Below are positions 1 through 5,700 of a DNA stretch of 7,511 bases, piece by piece; the stretch's first letter is position 1; every line of letters starts with the position of its first letter. The translations under genes were made by a program, and so were the position numbers. Source of the DNA: an uncultured Pelosinus sp. (GTDB lineage: Bacteria; Bacillota; Negativicutes; UMGS1260). The stretch spans positions 1 through 7,511 of the forward strand of contig URQW01000119.1 of NCBI GenBank assembly GCA_900550105.1, given 5' to 3'. Under the pieces are notes generated by a model that ran no database searches, was not told where the DNA came from, and saw only the letters and a list, made by a program, of their open reading frames with translations.

Positions 1-1
1 T

Positions 2-52
2 GTAGTCATTGCCCGGGCAATGACCAACAGTAAAACCGAGCAAGATGAATGA
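2..52 (+). CDS. 3' end of an unidentified upstream gene (partial)
   Basis: Reading frame 2 is open from the window edge and reads VVIARAMTNSKTEQDE before a TGA stop at 50-52. The other two forward frames stop within the same stretch (TAA at 31-33 in frame 1, TAG at 3-5 in frame 3). The stop lies 15 bases before the thyA start, so the genes could be co-transcribed. Sixteen residues are too few to identify the product. In many Clostridia the genes upstream of rlmB are cysS and mrnC, but nothing here proves that identity. Confidence 0.4.
   Translation, partial: VVIARAMTNSKTEQDE
5..24. repeat. Perfect 20-bp palindrome with no spacer
   Basis: The left arm GTCATTGCCC (5-14) is followed directly by its exact reverse complement GGGCAATGAC (15-24), with CCCGGG at the centre. 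It lies inside the last codons of the upstream partial gene and ahead of thyA. As RNA it could fold into a hairpin of about 8 bp with a 4-base loop, but no T-run follows, so it is not a standard intrinsic terminator. A dimeric regulator site or chance are the alternatives. Confidence 0.5.
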
Positions 53-67
53 AAGAGGTATAAAATA

Positions 68-898
68 GTGAGTAAAGCAGATACGATTTTTATTGCCATG
101 TGTCAAGATATCCTACAAAACGGTTATTCATCGGAAGGTCAGGAAGTAAGAGCAAAATGGGCCGACGGTGTGCCAGCTCATACAATTAAGCAGTTTGGTG
201 TGGTTAACCGTTATAATCTAGCTGAGGAATTTCCGCTTCTGACGCTTCGACCAACGAATCTGAAAGCAGCAATTGACGAGATTCTCTGGATTTGGCAAAA
301 AAAATCTAATTATATTCAGGATTTAAATAGTCATATCTGGGACAGCTGGGCCGATGAAACAGGCTCCATTGGCAAGGCCTATGGCTATCAGTTGGGTTTA
401 AAGCATCAGTATAAAGAAGGCGAATTTGATCAAGTGGATCGCATTCTGTTTGATTTAAAGCATAATCCCTATAGTCGCCGTATTATAGCGAACATGTATA
501 ATCATAATGATTTACATGCCATGAATCTCTATCCTTGTGCCTACAGTATGACTTTTAATGTGACCGCAGGTAAGCTAAATGCGATTTTGAACCAGCGATC
601 GCAAGACATACTAGTGGCGAATAATTGGAATGTAGCTCAGTATGCTATCCTTGTTCATATGTTTGCTCAGGCAAGCGGACTTAAAGTTGGTGAACTTGTC
701 CATGTGATTGCTGACGCCCATATTTATGATCGTCATATTCCCTTGGTGGAGGAGCTGATTGCACGCCCGACTTATGCGGCGCCAATTTTGCGGATCAATC
801 CTGATAAACAAGATTTTTATGCTTTTACAGTGGAAGATTTTGTTTTGGAAAATTATCAGAGCGGACAGCAAATTAAACAAATTCCTGTTGCGATTTAA
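68..898 (+). CDS. thyA: Thymidylate synthase (ThyA, Bacillus/Clostridia subtype)
   Basis: This enzyme methylates dUMP to dTMP using 5,10-methylene-tetrahydrofolate and releases dihydrofolate, in the cytoplasm. The 276-residue length fits the family. The nucleophile is Cys157 in NLYPCAYSMTF. The dUMP-phosphate arginines are Arg137-Arg138 (YSRR) and Arg177 (QRSQD). Asn188 lies in the dUMP-binding segment, and His218/Tyr220 form the HxY motif (HIYDRH). Opening motifs such as VRAKW and PAHT, and DLNSHIWD, resemble Bacillus subtilis ThyA rather than the E. coli type. One oddity is that the usual GxPFN segment reads ANNWN (184-188). The GTG start is chosen because an AGAGGT ribosome site (54-59) lies 8 bases upstream and the N-terminus aligns with the family. 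Dihydrofolate reductase follows after 13 bases and recycles the product, so the two are probably one operon. Confidence 0.95.
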   Translation: MSKADTIFIAMCQDILQNGYSSEGQEVRAKWADGVPAHTIKQFGVVNRYNLAEEFPLLTLRPTNLKAAIDEILWIWQKKSNYIQDLNSHIWDSWADETGSIGKAYGYQLGLKHQYKEGEFDQVDRILFDLKHNPYSRRIIANMYNHNDLHAMNLYPCAYSMTFNVTAGKLNAILNQRSQDILVANNWNVAQYAILVHMFAQASGLKVGELVHVIADAHIYDRHIPLVEELIARPTYAAPILRINPDKQDFYAFTVEDFVLENYQSGQQIKQIPVAI

Positions 899-911
899 AA
901 AGGAGAAAAGC

Positions 912-1418
912 ATGAAAGCAATTGTTGCGGCGGCTTCCGACTGGGGGATTGGCTATGAAGGTCAATTACTGCAGTGGATTCCCGAAGATATGAAATTTTT
1001 TAAGGCAAAGACGCTGCAAAAGGTGGTTGTGATGGGACGGACAACCTTTGAGTCTCTGCCGGGAAAAGCCCCTTTGAAAGATCGAATTAATATTGTGTTA
1101 AGTAAACGCCAAGAGAAGCCTCATGATGCGGTGATTTTATGTCGGTCTCTGCCAGAATTATGGGAAGAGTTGAAGCAATATAATACGAATGATATTTTTG
1201 TGATTGGCGGCGCTTCCGTATATCATTCGCTCCTGCCTTATTGCAGCGAAGCCTATGTAACTAAAATTTTTGCCGATTATCAGGCTGATAAGTATTTTGA
1301 TAATCTTGATACGGCCCAAGAATGGAAGCTAGTTGAAACAAGCGAGATGCATGTTTATAAAGAACTTTCTTTTCAGTTTACGAAATATGAAAATCAACAG
1401 ATTCTTGTCCCCAAATAA
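912..1418 (+). CDS. folA: Dihydrofolate reductase
   Basis: It reduces dihydrofolate to tetrahydrofolate with NADPH, regenerating the cofactor oxidised by ThyA next door. The protein is 168 residues, normal for bacterial DHFR. Visible motifs are the N-terminal strand MKAIVAAASDWGIG, the substrate helix WIPEDMKFFK with the catalytic acid at Asp26, the NADPH-binding MGRTTFESLP (41-50), and the Gly-Gly of FVIGGASVY (96-104) near the nicotinamide. The usual LPW before the substrate helix reads LLQW, so the tryptophan is shifted by one place, as in other clostridial-type sequences. The reading frame stays open upstream to 759, but ATG 912 is chosen because AGGAG (901-905) sits 6 bases before it and the family N-terminus begins exactly there. 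The gene may be called dfrA or folA in different annotations. Confidence 0.95.
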   Translation: MKAIVAAASDWGIGYEGQLLQWIPEDMKFFKAKTLQKVVVMGRTTFESLPGKAPLKDRINIVLSKRQEKPHDAVILCRSLPELWEELKQYNTNDIFVIGGASVYHSLLPYCSEAYVTKIFADYQADKYFDNLDTAQEWKLVETSEMHVYKELSFQFTKYENQQILVPK

Positions 1419-1488
1419 ATGTTTGTGAACTTGTCATACATAATTTGATTTGCTTCGCGAAAAACTAAGAGGTGACAGCAAGTCGCTG

Positions 1489-1494
1489 AGGAGG
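1489..1494 (+). promoter_or_regulatory. Ribosome binding site fixing the rlmB start
   Basis: A full AGGAGG lies 6 bases before GTG 1501. It decides against the longer in-frame TTG start at 1450, which would add 17 residues not typical of the family. Confidence 0.85.
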
Positions 1495-1500
1495 AATAAA

Positions 1501-2244
1501 GTGTCACAGTCAGAGATTATTTGTGGCCGTAATAGTGTCAGTGAAGCCCTAAAAGGGCAGCGTTCCGTGAATAAAATTCTTGTTGCGAAAGGGGATCATC
1601 AAGGGTCCCTGAAGAGTATTATCGGACAAGCCTTAAAGCAGGGTATTATTGTACAAGAAATGGAATCAACTAAACTCACAGCGCTGGTTCCGGGAGAACA
1701 GCATCAGGGAATTGTCGCCTATGTGGCGCCGATTCAATACGTAGAAGTTGAAGATATTCTAGCGGCAGCTGCCGCTAAAGGCGAACCTCCCTTTCTCGTG
1801 ATTCTTGATGAGCTGGAAGATCCCCATAACGTTGGCGCTATCTTACGTAGTGCTGATGCGGCAGGTTGTCATGGCATGCTTCTGCCAAAACGGCGTACGG
1901 CGCCGATTTCCGCAACTGTCGCTAAGACATCGGCCGGAGCGATTGAGTACGTTCCGATTGCGCGAATTGGTAATGTGGTACAAACTCTAGAAAAACTGAA
2001 AAAACAGGGGATTTGGATTGTCGGAGCTGATATGGATGGGGAAAAGAATTTTTATGAAGCGGATCTTACGGGGCCGATTGCTGTCGTTGTCGGCAGTGAA
2101 GGGCATGGCTTAAGCCGTTTGACGAAAGAAAGCTGTGACTTTCTTGTGAAAATCCCCATGAAAGGGCAAATGACGTCTTTAAATGCTTCAGTTGCTTGCT
2201 CTCTTCTGTTATATGAAGTATTAAGGCAGCGGGAGATGAAATAA
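1501..2244 (+). CDS. rlmB: 23S rRNA 2'-O-methyltransferase, RlmB/TrmH (SpoU) family
   Basis: This family uses S-adenosylmethionine to methylate a ribose 2'-OH, in E. coli G2251 of the 23S rRNA P-loop. From the GTG at 1501 the protein has 247 residues, the usual RlmB length. Residues 1-75 form the L30e-like substrate-binding domain (starting CGRNSVSEAL). The rest is the SPOUT knot domain with its three motifs: DPHNVGAILRSA with Asn110 and Arg116, VVVGSEGHGLS (195-205), and IPMKGQMTSLNASVA (218-232). It begins the rlmB–yacP–sigH block conserved in Firmicutes. The VanW gene starts 2 bases after its stop, so translation of the two is probably coupled. The exact target nucleotide is inferred from the family; a tRNA target is less likely given the context. 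Confidence 0.93.
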   Translation: MSQSEIICGRNSVSEALKGQRSVNKILVAKGDHQGSLKSIIGQALKQGIIVQEMESTKLTALVPGEQHQGIVAYVAPIQYVEVEDILAAAAAKGEPPFLVILDELEDPHNVGAILRSADAAGCHGMLLPKRRTAPISATVAKTSAGAIEYVPIARIGNVVQTLEKLKKQGIWIVGADMDGEKNFYEADLTGPIAVVVGSEGHGLSRLTKESCDFLVKIPMKGQMTSLNASVACSLLLYEVLRQREMK

Positions 2245-2246
2245 GC

Positions 2247-3575
2247 GTGAAACAGCGGCGGAAAATTTTCTTTTTCCTTGCAGTGATAATCAGTGCGATT
2301 TGCGGCTATGCAGTTTTTGTTAATGCAGGCCTTGTTTATGCTGGTGTTACGGTAGAAGGTGTAGCTGTTGGCGGACTCACAGAAAGAGAAGTAGAGAATC
2401 TCGTACAGCTATGGCAGCAGGAAGATGAAAAGAAACCGCTGATGATTTCTGATGGCAGGTCTTCTTTTTTGCTCGAACGTAGTAAGGTTGATTTTTCTGT
2501 AGATGCGAAAGAAACGGCGGCTGCTGCCGCTGCGATTGGTCATGAAGGCGCTTATTGGGATCGAGTTCAAAAAATAAGTCAGGCTATGGTTTATGGTTGT
2601 CATATTCCGCTTAAAATTCATTATAATGAAAGTAAGCTCAATGATTTGATTGGACTTTGGCAACAGTCGATTGATAAACCGCCGCAAAATGCGGCAGTAA
2701 GCTTATTTCGGGGCGGGATTATTCCGGCGGAATCTGGTGCTCAGTTGGAGACAGAAGCGACGAAAAACTTAGTTCTTTCTAATCTACAGTCTGGCGGTGC
2801 TGTGGCCTTGCCTGTTACGATCTTATCGCCCGTTATTACGGAAAAGGAAGTAGCTGCAGCTGGCTTTCATGAAGTGATCGGCTCCTTTCAGACCCAGTTT
2901 GATCCCGCTCAGAAAAATCGTAGTGATAACATTCGTTTAGCGGCGCGCCATTTAAACGGCAAAGTCCTTGCGGCAGGTGAAACCTTTTCCTTTAATGACA
3001 CTGTAGGGCCGCGTGATAAAGAACATGGCTTTAAGGAAGCTTTAGAAATTGTCGGGAATGAATATGTTCCTGGGATTGGCGGCGGGATTTGCCAAGTTTC
3101 TTCTACTTTATACAATGCGGTTTTGCTGGCAAATTTAAAAATTGAAGAGCGTTATAATCATTCCAAGGCGCTAGGCTACGTGAAGTTAGGCCGTGACGCT
3201 ACGGTAGCCTATCAAGTCCTAGACTTTAAATTTACCAATACGACGGCAGAACCGCTCTTAATTACGGCCGAGGTAGTTGAAAACCGTTTGTCAGTCGGTT
3301 TGTTTAGCCGTATGAAACAGACTTGTCAGGTCGAAATTATTACGGAAGCGAAAAAAACACTTTTGCCTGGTGTTGTGCGAAAAGTAGATGAAAACCTTTT
3401 ATTGGGAGAAACTGAGGTAGAGCGTCAGGGAACTCCCGGTTATGAAGTGACGACGCTGCGTCTTATTAAGAGAGAGAATGGAGAAGTGCAGCGCGAATTG
3501 ATTGCTAAAGACCAGTATTTACCGGAGGATTCTATTGTTCGGATTGGATCTTGTCGGCCTGACTTTAGTAAGTGA
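2247..3575 (+). CDS. Membrane-anchored VanW-domain protein with C-terminal G5-like domain
   Basis: This is probably an envelope protein acting outside the membrane. The 442 residues contain a basic start (MKQRRK) and one hydrophobic segment at about 7-27 serving as signal peptide or anchor. A region resembling the PG_binding_4 domain of YoaR-like proteins follows at about 60-170. The VanW domain lies at about 212-352, with FSFNDTVGPR (247-256) and the glycine-rich GIGGGICQVSSTLYNA (276-291). A G5-like domain sits at about 368-434. VanW was named from vancomycin-resistance clusters, but its biochemical activity is not established; G5 domains are linked to cell-wall or sugar binding. The GTG start sits 2 bases after rlmB, with GGGAG at 2231-2235. 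The NYN gene follows after 22 bases. It interrupts the rlmB–yacP pair that is contiguous in Bacillus. No resistance genes are nearby, so a resistance role is not implied. Confidence 0.88.
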   Translation: MKQRRKIFFFLAVIISAICGYAVFVNAGLVYAGVTVEGVAVGGLTEREVENLVQLWQQEDEKKPLMISDGRSSFLLERSKVDFSVDAKETAAAAAAIGHEGAYWDRVQKISQAMVYGCHIPLKIHYNESKLNDLIGLWQQSIDKPPQNAAVSLFRGGIIPAESGAQLETEATKNLVLSNLQSGGAVALPVTILSPVITEKEVAAAGFHEVIGSFQTQFDPAQKNRSDNIRLAARHLNGKVLAAGETFSFNDTVGPRDKEHGFKEALEIVGNEYVPGIGGGICQVSSTLYNAVLLANLKIEERYNHSKALGYVKLGRDATVAYQVLDFKFTNTTAEPLLITAEVVENRLSVGLFSRMKQTCQVEIITEAKKTLLPGVVRKVDENLLLGETEVERQGTPGYEVTTLRLIKRENGEVQRELIAKDQYLPEDSIVRIGSCRPDFSK

Positions 3576-3597
3576 AAAAGAGTGCAGGAGATTTGCT

Positions 3598-4125
3598 ATG
3601 GGAAAGCGCCGCCAGGATTACTTACTTGTCGATGGATATAATGTCATTTTCGACTGGAAAGAGTTAAAAGATTATAAAGAGGATTTTGACCATGCCCGCG
3701 ATCGTCTGGTGGATTGGCTAGCAAGTTATGGAGCCTTTAAGGGCTATAAGGTTCTTGTTGTGTTTGACGCCTATTCTTTTGTCGGACAAGAGCGCGTGTA
3801 TCCTGTATATCCTAATCTTGAAGTCATTTTCACCAGCGAGAAAGAGACCGCTGACAGCTTTATTGAAAGAACGGCCTACCGTCTCGCTAAAGGGGGCATG
3901 ACAGTCTACGTAGCGACGTCTGATGGGACGGAACAGCAGGTTATTCTTGGTGTCGGCGCTTATCGGATATCAGCTCGAGAACTGCGGCTTGATGTCTTAA
4001 AAACAGCAAAACGCATGAAAGAGCGCGCGAAAGGACAAGAACGGCAGACGGATCGCAATGAACTGGAAGGTCGGGTAAAGGACGAAGTGCGCGAAAAACT
4101 CAATGCGCTTCGATTGCAGCGCTGA
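3598..4125 (+). CDS. yacP: NYN-domain ribonuclease, YacP/Rae1 family
   Basis: The Bacillus subtilis homologue Rae1 (YacP) enters the ribosome A-site and cleaves mRNA in a translation-dependent way. The 175-residue protein shows the PIN-like NYN fold: LLVDGYNVIFDW (9-20) with Asp12 and Asn15, VVFDAY (54-59) with Asp57, EKETADSFIE (81-90) with acidic metal-site candidates, and the TSDGTEQ motif (107-113). A charged, probably helical tail (about 135-175) closes it. ATG 3598 is chosen over the in-frame TTG at 3502 because AGGAG (3586-3590) lies 7 bases before it and the longer form would overlap the VanW gene with unrelated sequence. Position between rlmB and sigH matches yacP in other Firmicutes, which strengthens the assignment. 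Function is inferred from family and location. Confidence 0.9.
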   Translation: MGKRRQDYLLVDGYNVIFDWKELKDYKEDFDHARDRLVDWLASYGAFKGYKVLVVFDAYSFVGQERVYPVYPNLEVIFTSEKETADSFIERTAYRLAKGGMTVYVATSDGTEQQVILGVGAYRISARELRLDVLKTAKRMKERAKGQERQTDRNELEGRVKDEVREKLNALRLQR

Positions 4126-4146
4126 CAGGCCTTTCTTAAACAAGGC

Positions 4147-4176
4147 TTGACTAAAAACAGCTCCCTAAGGTATAAT
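4147..4176 (+). promoter_or_regulatory. Sigma-A-type promoter of sigH
   Basis: The -35 box TTGACT (4147-4152) matches five of six consensus bases and the -10 box TATAAT (4171-4176) all six, with an 18-base spacer. Transcription would start near 4183 and give a leader of about 85 bases ahead of sigH. This would let sigH be expressed apart from the rlmB cluster. Confidence 0.75.
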
Positions 4177-4208
4177 TTTTTTGTAGTAGCATGTACGAAA
4201 AGGTAGAA

Positions 4209-4236
4209 GCACTAAGAATTAGTGCATTTTCTTTTT
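4209..4236 (+). terminator. Terminator-like hairpin in the sigH leader (possible attenuator)
   Basis: GCACTAA (4209-4215) pairs perfectly with TTAGTGC (4219-4225) around a GAA loop, followed by ATTTTCTTTTTT up to about 4237. The stem has only three G-C pairs, so it would be a weak terminator. It stands between the sigH promoter and start codon, so it could attenuate sigH or partly stop transcripts from the yacP side. Confidence 0.5.
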
Positions 4237-4268
4237 TGCAGGTCAACTAGAAGAGTGGGGGCGATGGA

Positions 4269-5012
4269 ATGCGGGCTAATACTCAACGCGATCTGTATGG
4301 TTGTTTTGAGAATATGACGGATGAAGATATTGTTATCGACGCCAAAGACAATAACAACTCAATCGCCCAGGAGTATTTGATAAACAAATACCGCAATTTC
4401 GTTCGAGCTAAGGCTAGGTCGTACTTTTTGATCGGTGCTGAGCGGGAAGATATTATCCAAGAAGGCATGATCGGCTTATATAAAGCAATTCGTGATTTTC
4501 GCAATGATAAATTGTCTTCTTTTCGGGCTTTTGCCGAGCTTTGTGTAACCAGGCAGATTATTACGGCAATTAAAACGGCGACAAGACAAAAGCATATTCC
4601 GTTAAATTCTTACGTTTCCTTAAATAAACCAATTTATGATGAAGATTCTGATCGTACGTTGCTAGATGTTTTGTCTGGATCGAAGATTTCTGATCCCGAA
4701 GAACTTGTAATTAGCCGGGAAGAATTTATTGATATTGAAGGAAAAATGTGCGAAATTCTCAGTGATTTGGAATGGAAAGTTCTCATGAGTTATTTAGATG
4801 GGAAATCCTATCAAGAAATTGCTGTTGAATTAGGACGCCATGTGAAATCTATCGATAATGCCTTACAGCGCGTGAAACGAAAATTGGAACGGTATTTAGA
4901 CAATCGAAGTGACGATCCTGATGCGCGTAGCGTTTATAAAGGGTTGGCTGGGTTAAATAAAGAATTACAGGTTGAGTTGGCTGATTATAGCAGCGATCCA
5001 ACGGATGATTAA
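4269..5012 (+). CDS. sigH: RNA polymerase sigma factor SigH (Spo0H)
   Basis: SigH directs RNA polymerase to early-sporulation, competence and stationary-phase promoters in Bacillus and Clostridia. Region 2 is at about 33-108: YLINKYRNFVRAKARSYF, then GAEREDIIQEGMIGLYKAIRDF and the DNA-melting/-10 recognition stretch AFAELCVTRQIITAIKTATR. Region 4 is at about 155-210, with the helix-turn-helix DGKSYQEIAVELGRHVKSID and then NALQRVKRKLERYL. Similarity to Bacillus SigH is extensive by eye. The 247 residues exceed the roughly 218 of Bacillus because of an acidic 34-residue tail after about 213. ATG 4269 is preceded by GTGGGGG (4255-4261) at 7 bases, a modest ribosome site; another ATG at 4264 is out of frame. 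A promoter and leader hairpin lie upstream and a strong terminator just after the stop, so sigH can be its own unit. Confidence 0.96.
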   Translation: MRANTQRDLYGCFENMTDEDIVIDAKDNNNSIAQEYLINKYRNFVRAKARSYFLIGAEREDIIQEGMIGLYKAIRDFRNDKLSSFRAFAELCVTRQIITAIKTATRQKHIPLNSYVSLNKPIYDEDSDRTLLDVLSGSKISDPEELVISREEFIDIEGKMCEILSDLEWKVLMSYLDGKSYQEIAVELGRHVKSIDNALQRVKRKLERYLDNRSDDPDARSVYKGLAGLNKELQVELADYSSDPTDD

Positions 5013-5043
5013 AAGAGGGGCTCTTTGGGGAGTCTCTTTTTTT
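5013..5043 (+). terminator. Intrinsic terminator after sigH
   Basis: The left arm AGAGGGGCTC (5014-5023) pairs with GAGTCTCTTT (5030-5039), using a few G-T wobbles, around a TTTGGG loop. It runs into a T-tract of seven or more bases ending at 5043. It begins directly after the sigH stop codon and isolates sigH from the next gene. Confidence 0.85.
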
Positions 5044-5073
5044 ATAAGATTTTTAGATCTTTTTGAACCAAGT

Positions 5074-5101
5074 GAAGGATTTTCCTCTTAAACTGGCGAA
5101 A
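5074..5101 (+). promoter_or_regulatory. Candidate SigH-dependent promoter ahead of the BrxF-like gene
   Basis: GAAGGATTT (5074-5082) matches every position of the Bacillus SigH -35 consensus RNAGGAWWW. After 12 bases, GGCGAAA (5095-5101) matches six of seven positions of the -10 consensus RNNGAAT. The Bacillus spacer is 11-12 bases. Transcription would begin near 5108, about 33 bases before the start codon. No convincing sigma-A promoter was seen in this gap. This is a motif match only. Confidence 0.45.
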
Positions 5102-5140
5102 CAGGTAAGGCATAAAAAGAGCATGGTGAGGGGGAGCTCA

Positions 5141-5596
5141 ATGTCAGCCACATTGCGTGTGTTGGAATGCCTACGTGAAGTAGAAGCTACACCGAATAAG
5201 TTGGTCTTGATCGTGGGGAAGGCCGGTGCTGGTAAAAGCAAAATTTTACGAGAGTTAGGCGATACGAGAGGATTTCGTTACTTAGACTGCCGCTATTTGG
5301 TGACAGATGAGTTAATTGATCTTGTGCCGAAGGCGCGGCAAGAGCAGGCTGCAGGGATTATGGATGAGGTATTGCGCGGTTTTTCGGTTGAAACCTTTTT
5401 GCTAGATGGAATCGAATTGCTCTTTAAGCCAGTGCTTTGTTTAGAACCGCTTGCTATTTTGCGGCAACTCAGCCGGAAATATTCTTTAATTGTTGCTTGG
5501 CCGGGGGAATACAGTAATGGACAACTTATATTTTGTGACTGGCAGCTGAATAATCATTCTTTTGATGCCGCAAATCTTAGTATTATTGAATTGTAG
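5141..5596 (+). CDS. Solitary BrxF-like P-loop ATPase (BREX-3 BrxF family)
   Basis: This 151-residue protein resembles BrxF, the small P-loop protein of BREX-3 phage-defence clusters, whose biochemical role is not known. The Walker A motif is GKAGAGKS (26-33). A Walker B-like strand is TFLLDGIELLF (85-95) with Asp89. Next come LEPLAILRQLSRKYSLIVAWPGEY (101-124) and a short C-terminal part. The pattern of hydrophobic strand, DGIELLF, then LSR and AWPG is what suggests BrxF rather than a generic AAA protein. ATG 5141 is chosen for its purine-rich GAGGGGGAG (5128-5136); the frame stays open to a TTG at 5063, but that start would overlap the promoter candidate and lacks a ribosome site. The gene is closed off by terminators on both sides. 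No BrxC, PglX, PglZ, BrxH or BrxA gene is in the window. Alternatives are an uncharacterised nucleotide-binding regulator or a remnant of a lost system. Confidence 0.65.
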   Translation: MSATLRVLECLREVEATPNKLVLIVGKAGAGKSKILRELGDTRGFRYLDCRYLVTDELIDLVPKARQEQAAGIMDEVLRGFSVETFLLDGIELLFKPVLCLEPLAILRQLSRKYSLIVAWPGEYSNGQLIFCDWQLNNHSFDAANLSIIEL

Positions 5597-5624
5597 TTTC
5601 CGGATTTTTGTAAAGAAGGGAAAC

Positions 5625-5656
5625 GGCAAGAGATGCTTACATCTCCTGCCTTTTTT
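5625..5656 (+). terminator. Strong intrinsic terminator after the BrxF-like gene
   Basis: GGCAAGAGATG (5625-5635) pairs with CATCTCCTGCC (5640-5650) over 11 positions with one A-C mismatch and a CTTA loop, followed by six T (5651-5656). It ends the BrxF-like transcript 28 bases after its stop codon and ahead of the NUDIX gene. Confidence 0.92.
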
Positions 5657-5700
5657 ACTGTCTTTTTCGCAGATGATAAGAACATTCGGAGGTATTCGCT

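Noticed and set aside
611..913. A 100-residue ORF on the minus strand inside thyA
   Set aside because: It is a shadow of the thyA coding frame with no ribosome site and no recognisable domain.
1419..1500. A promoter or terminator between dihydrofolate reductase and rlmB
   Set aside because: CATAAT at 1439-1444 has no -35 partner at proper distance, and TTCGCGAA (1454-1461) is too short to be a meaningful hairpin.
2247..3575. Vancomycin-resistance determinant
   Set aside because: VanW-domain proteins are widespread in Firmicutes without resistance. No vanH, vanA/B, vanX or vanRS genes are present here.
4127..4148. Hairpin AGGCCTT/AAGGCTT just after yacP as a terminator
   Set aside because: The stem is short with an 8-base loop and is followed by the sigH -35 box rather than a T-run.
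4264..4317. A 17-codon ORF starting at the ATG 5 bases before sigH, out of frame
   Set aside because: The GTGGGGG site is only 2 bases from it but 7 from the sigH ATG. The peptide looks like a chance overlap.
5063..5140. Longer TTG-start form of the BrxF-like protein (26 extra residues)
   Set aside because: No ribosome site lies before 5063, the extension covers the promoter candidate, and the family-like part begins at the ATG at 5141, which has a purine-rich site.
5141..5596. A complete BREX-3 system
   Set aside because: Flanking genes are sigH and NUDIX/uppP. No helicase, methylase, PglZ phosphatase or BrxC homologue occurs in the window.
5654..5680. Promoter TTTACT with GATAAG before the NUDIX gene
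   Set aside because: The spacer is only 15 bases, the -10 box is weak, and the -35 box lies in the T-run of the preceding terminator.
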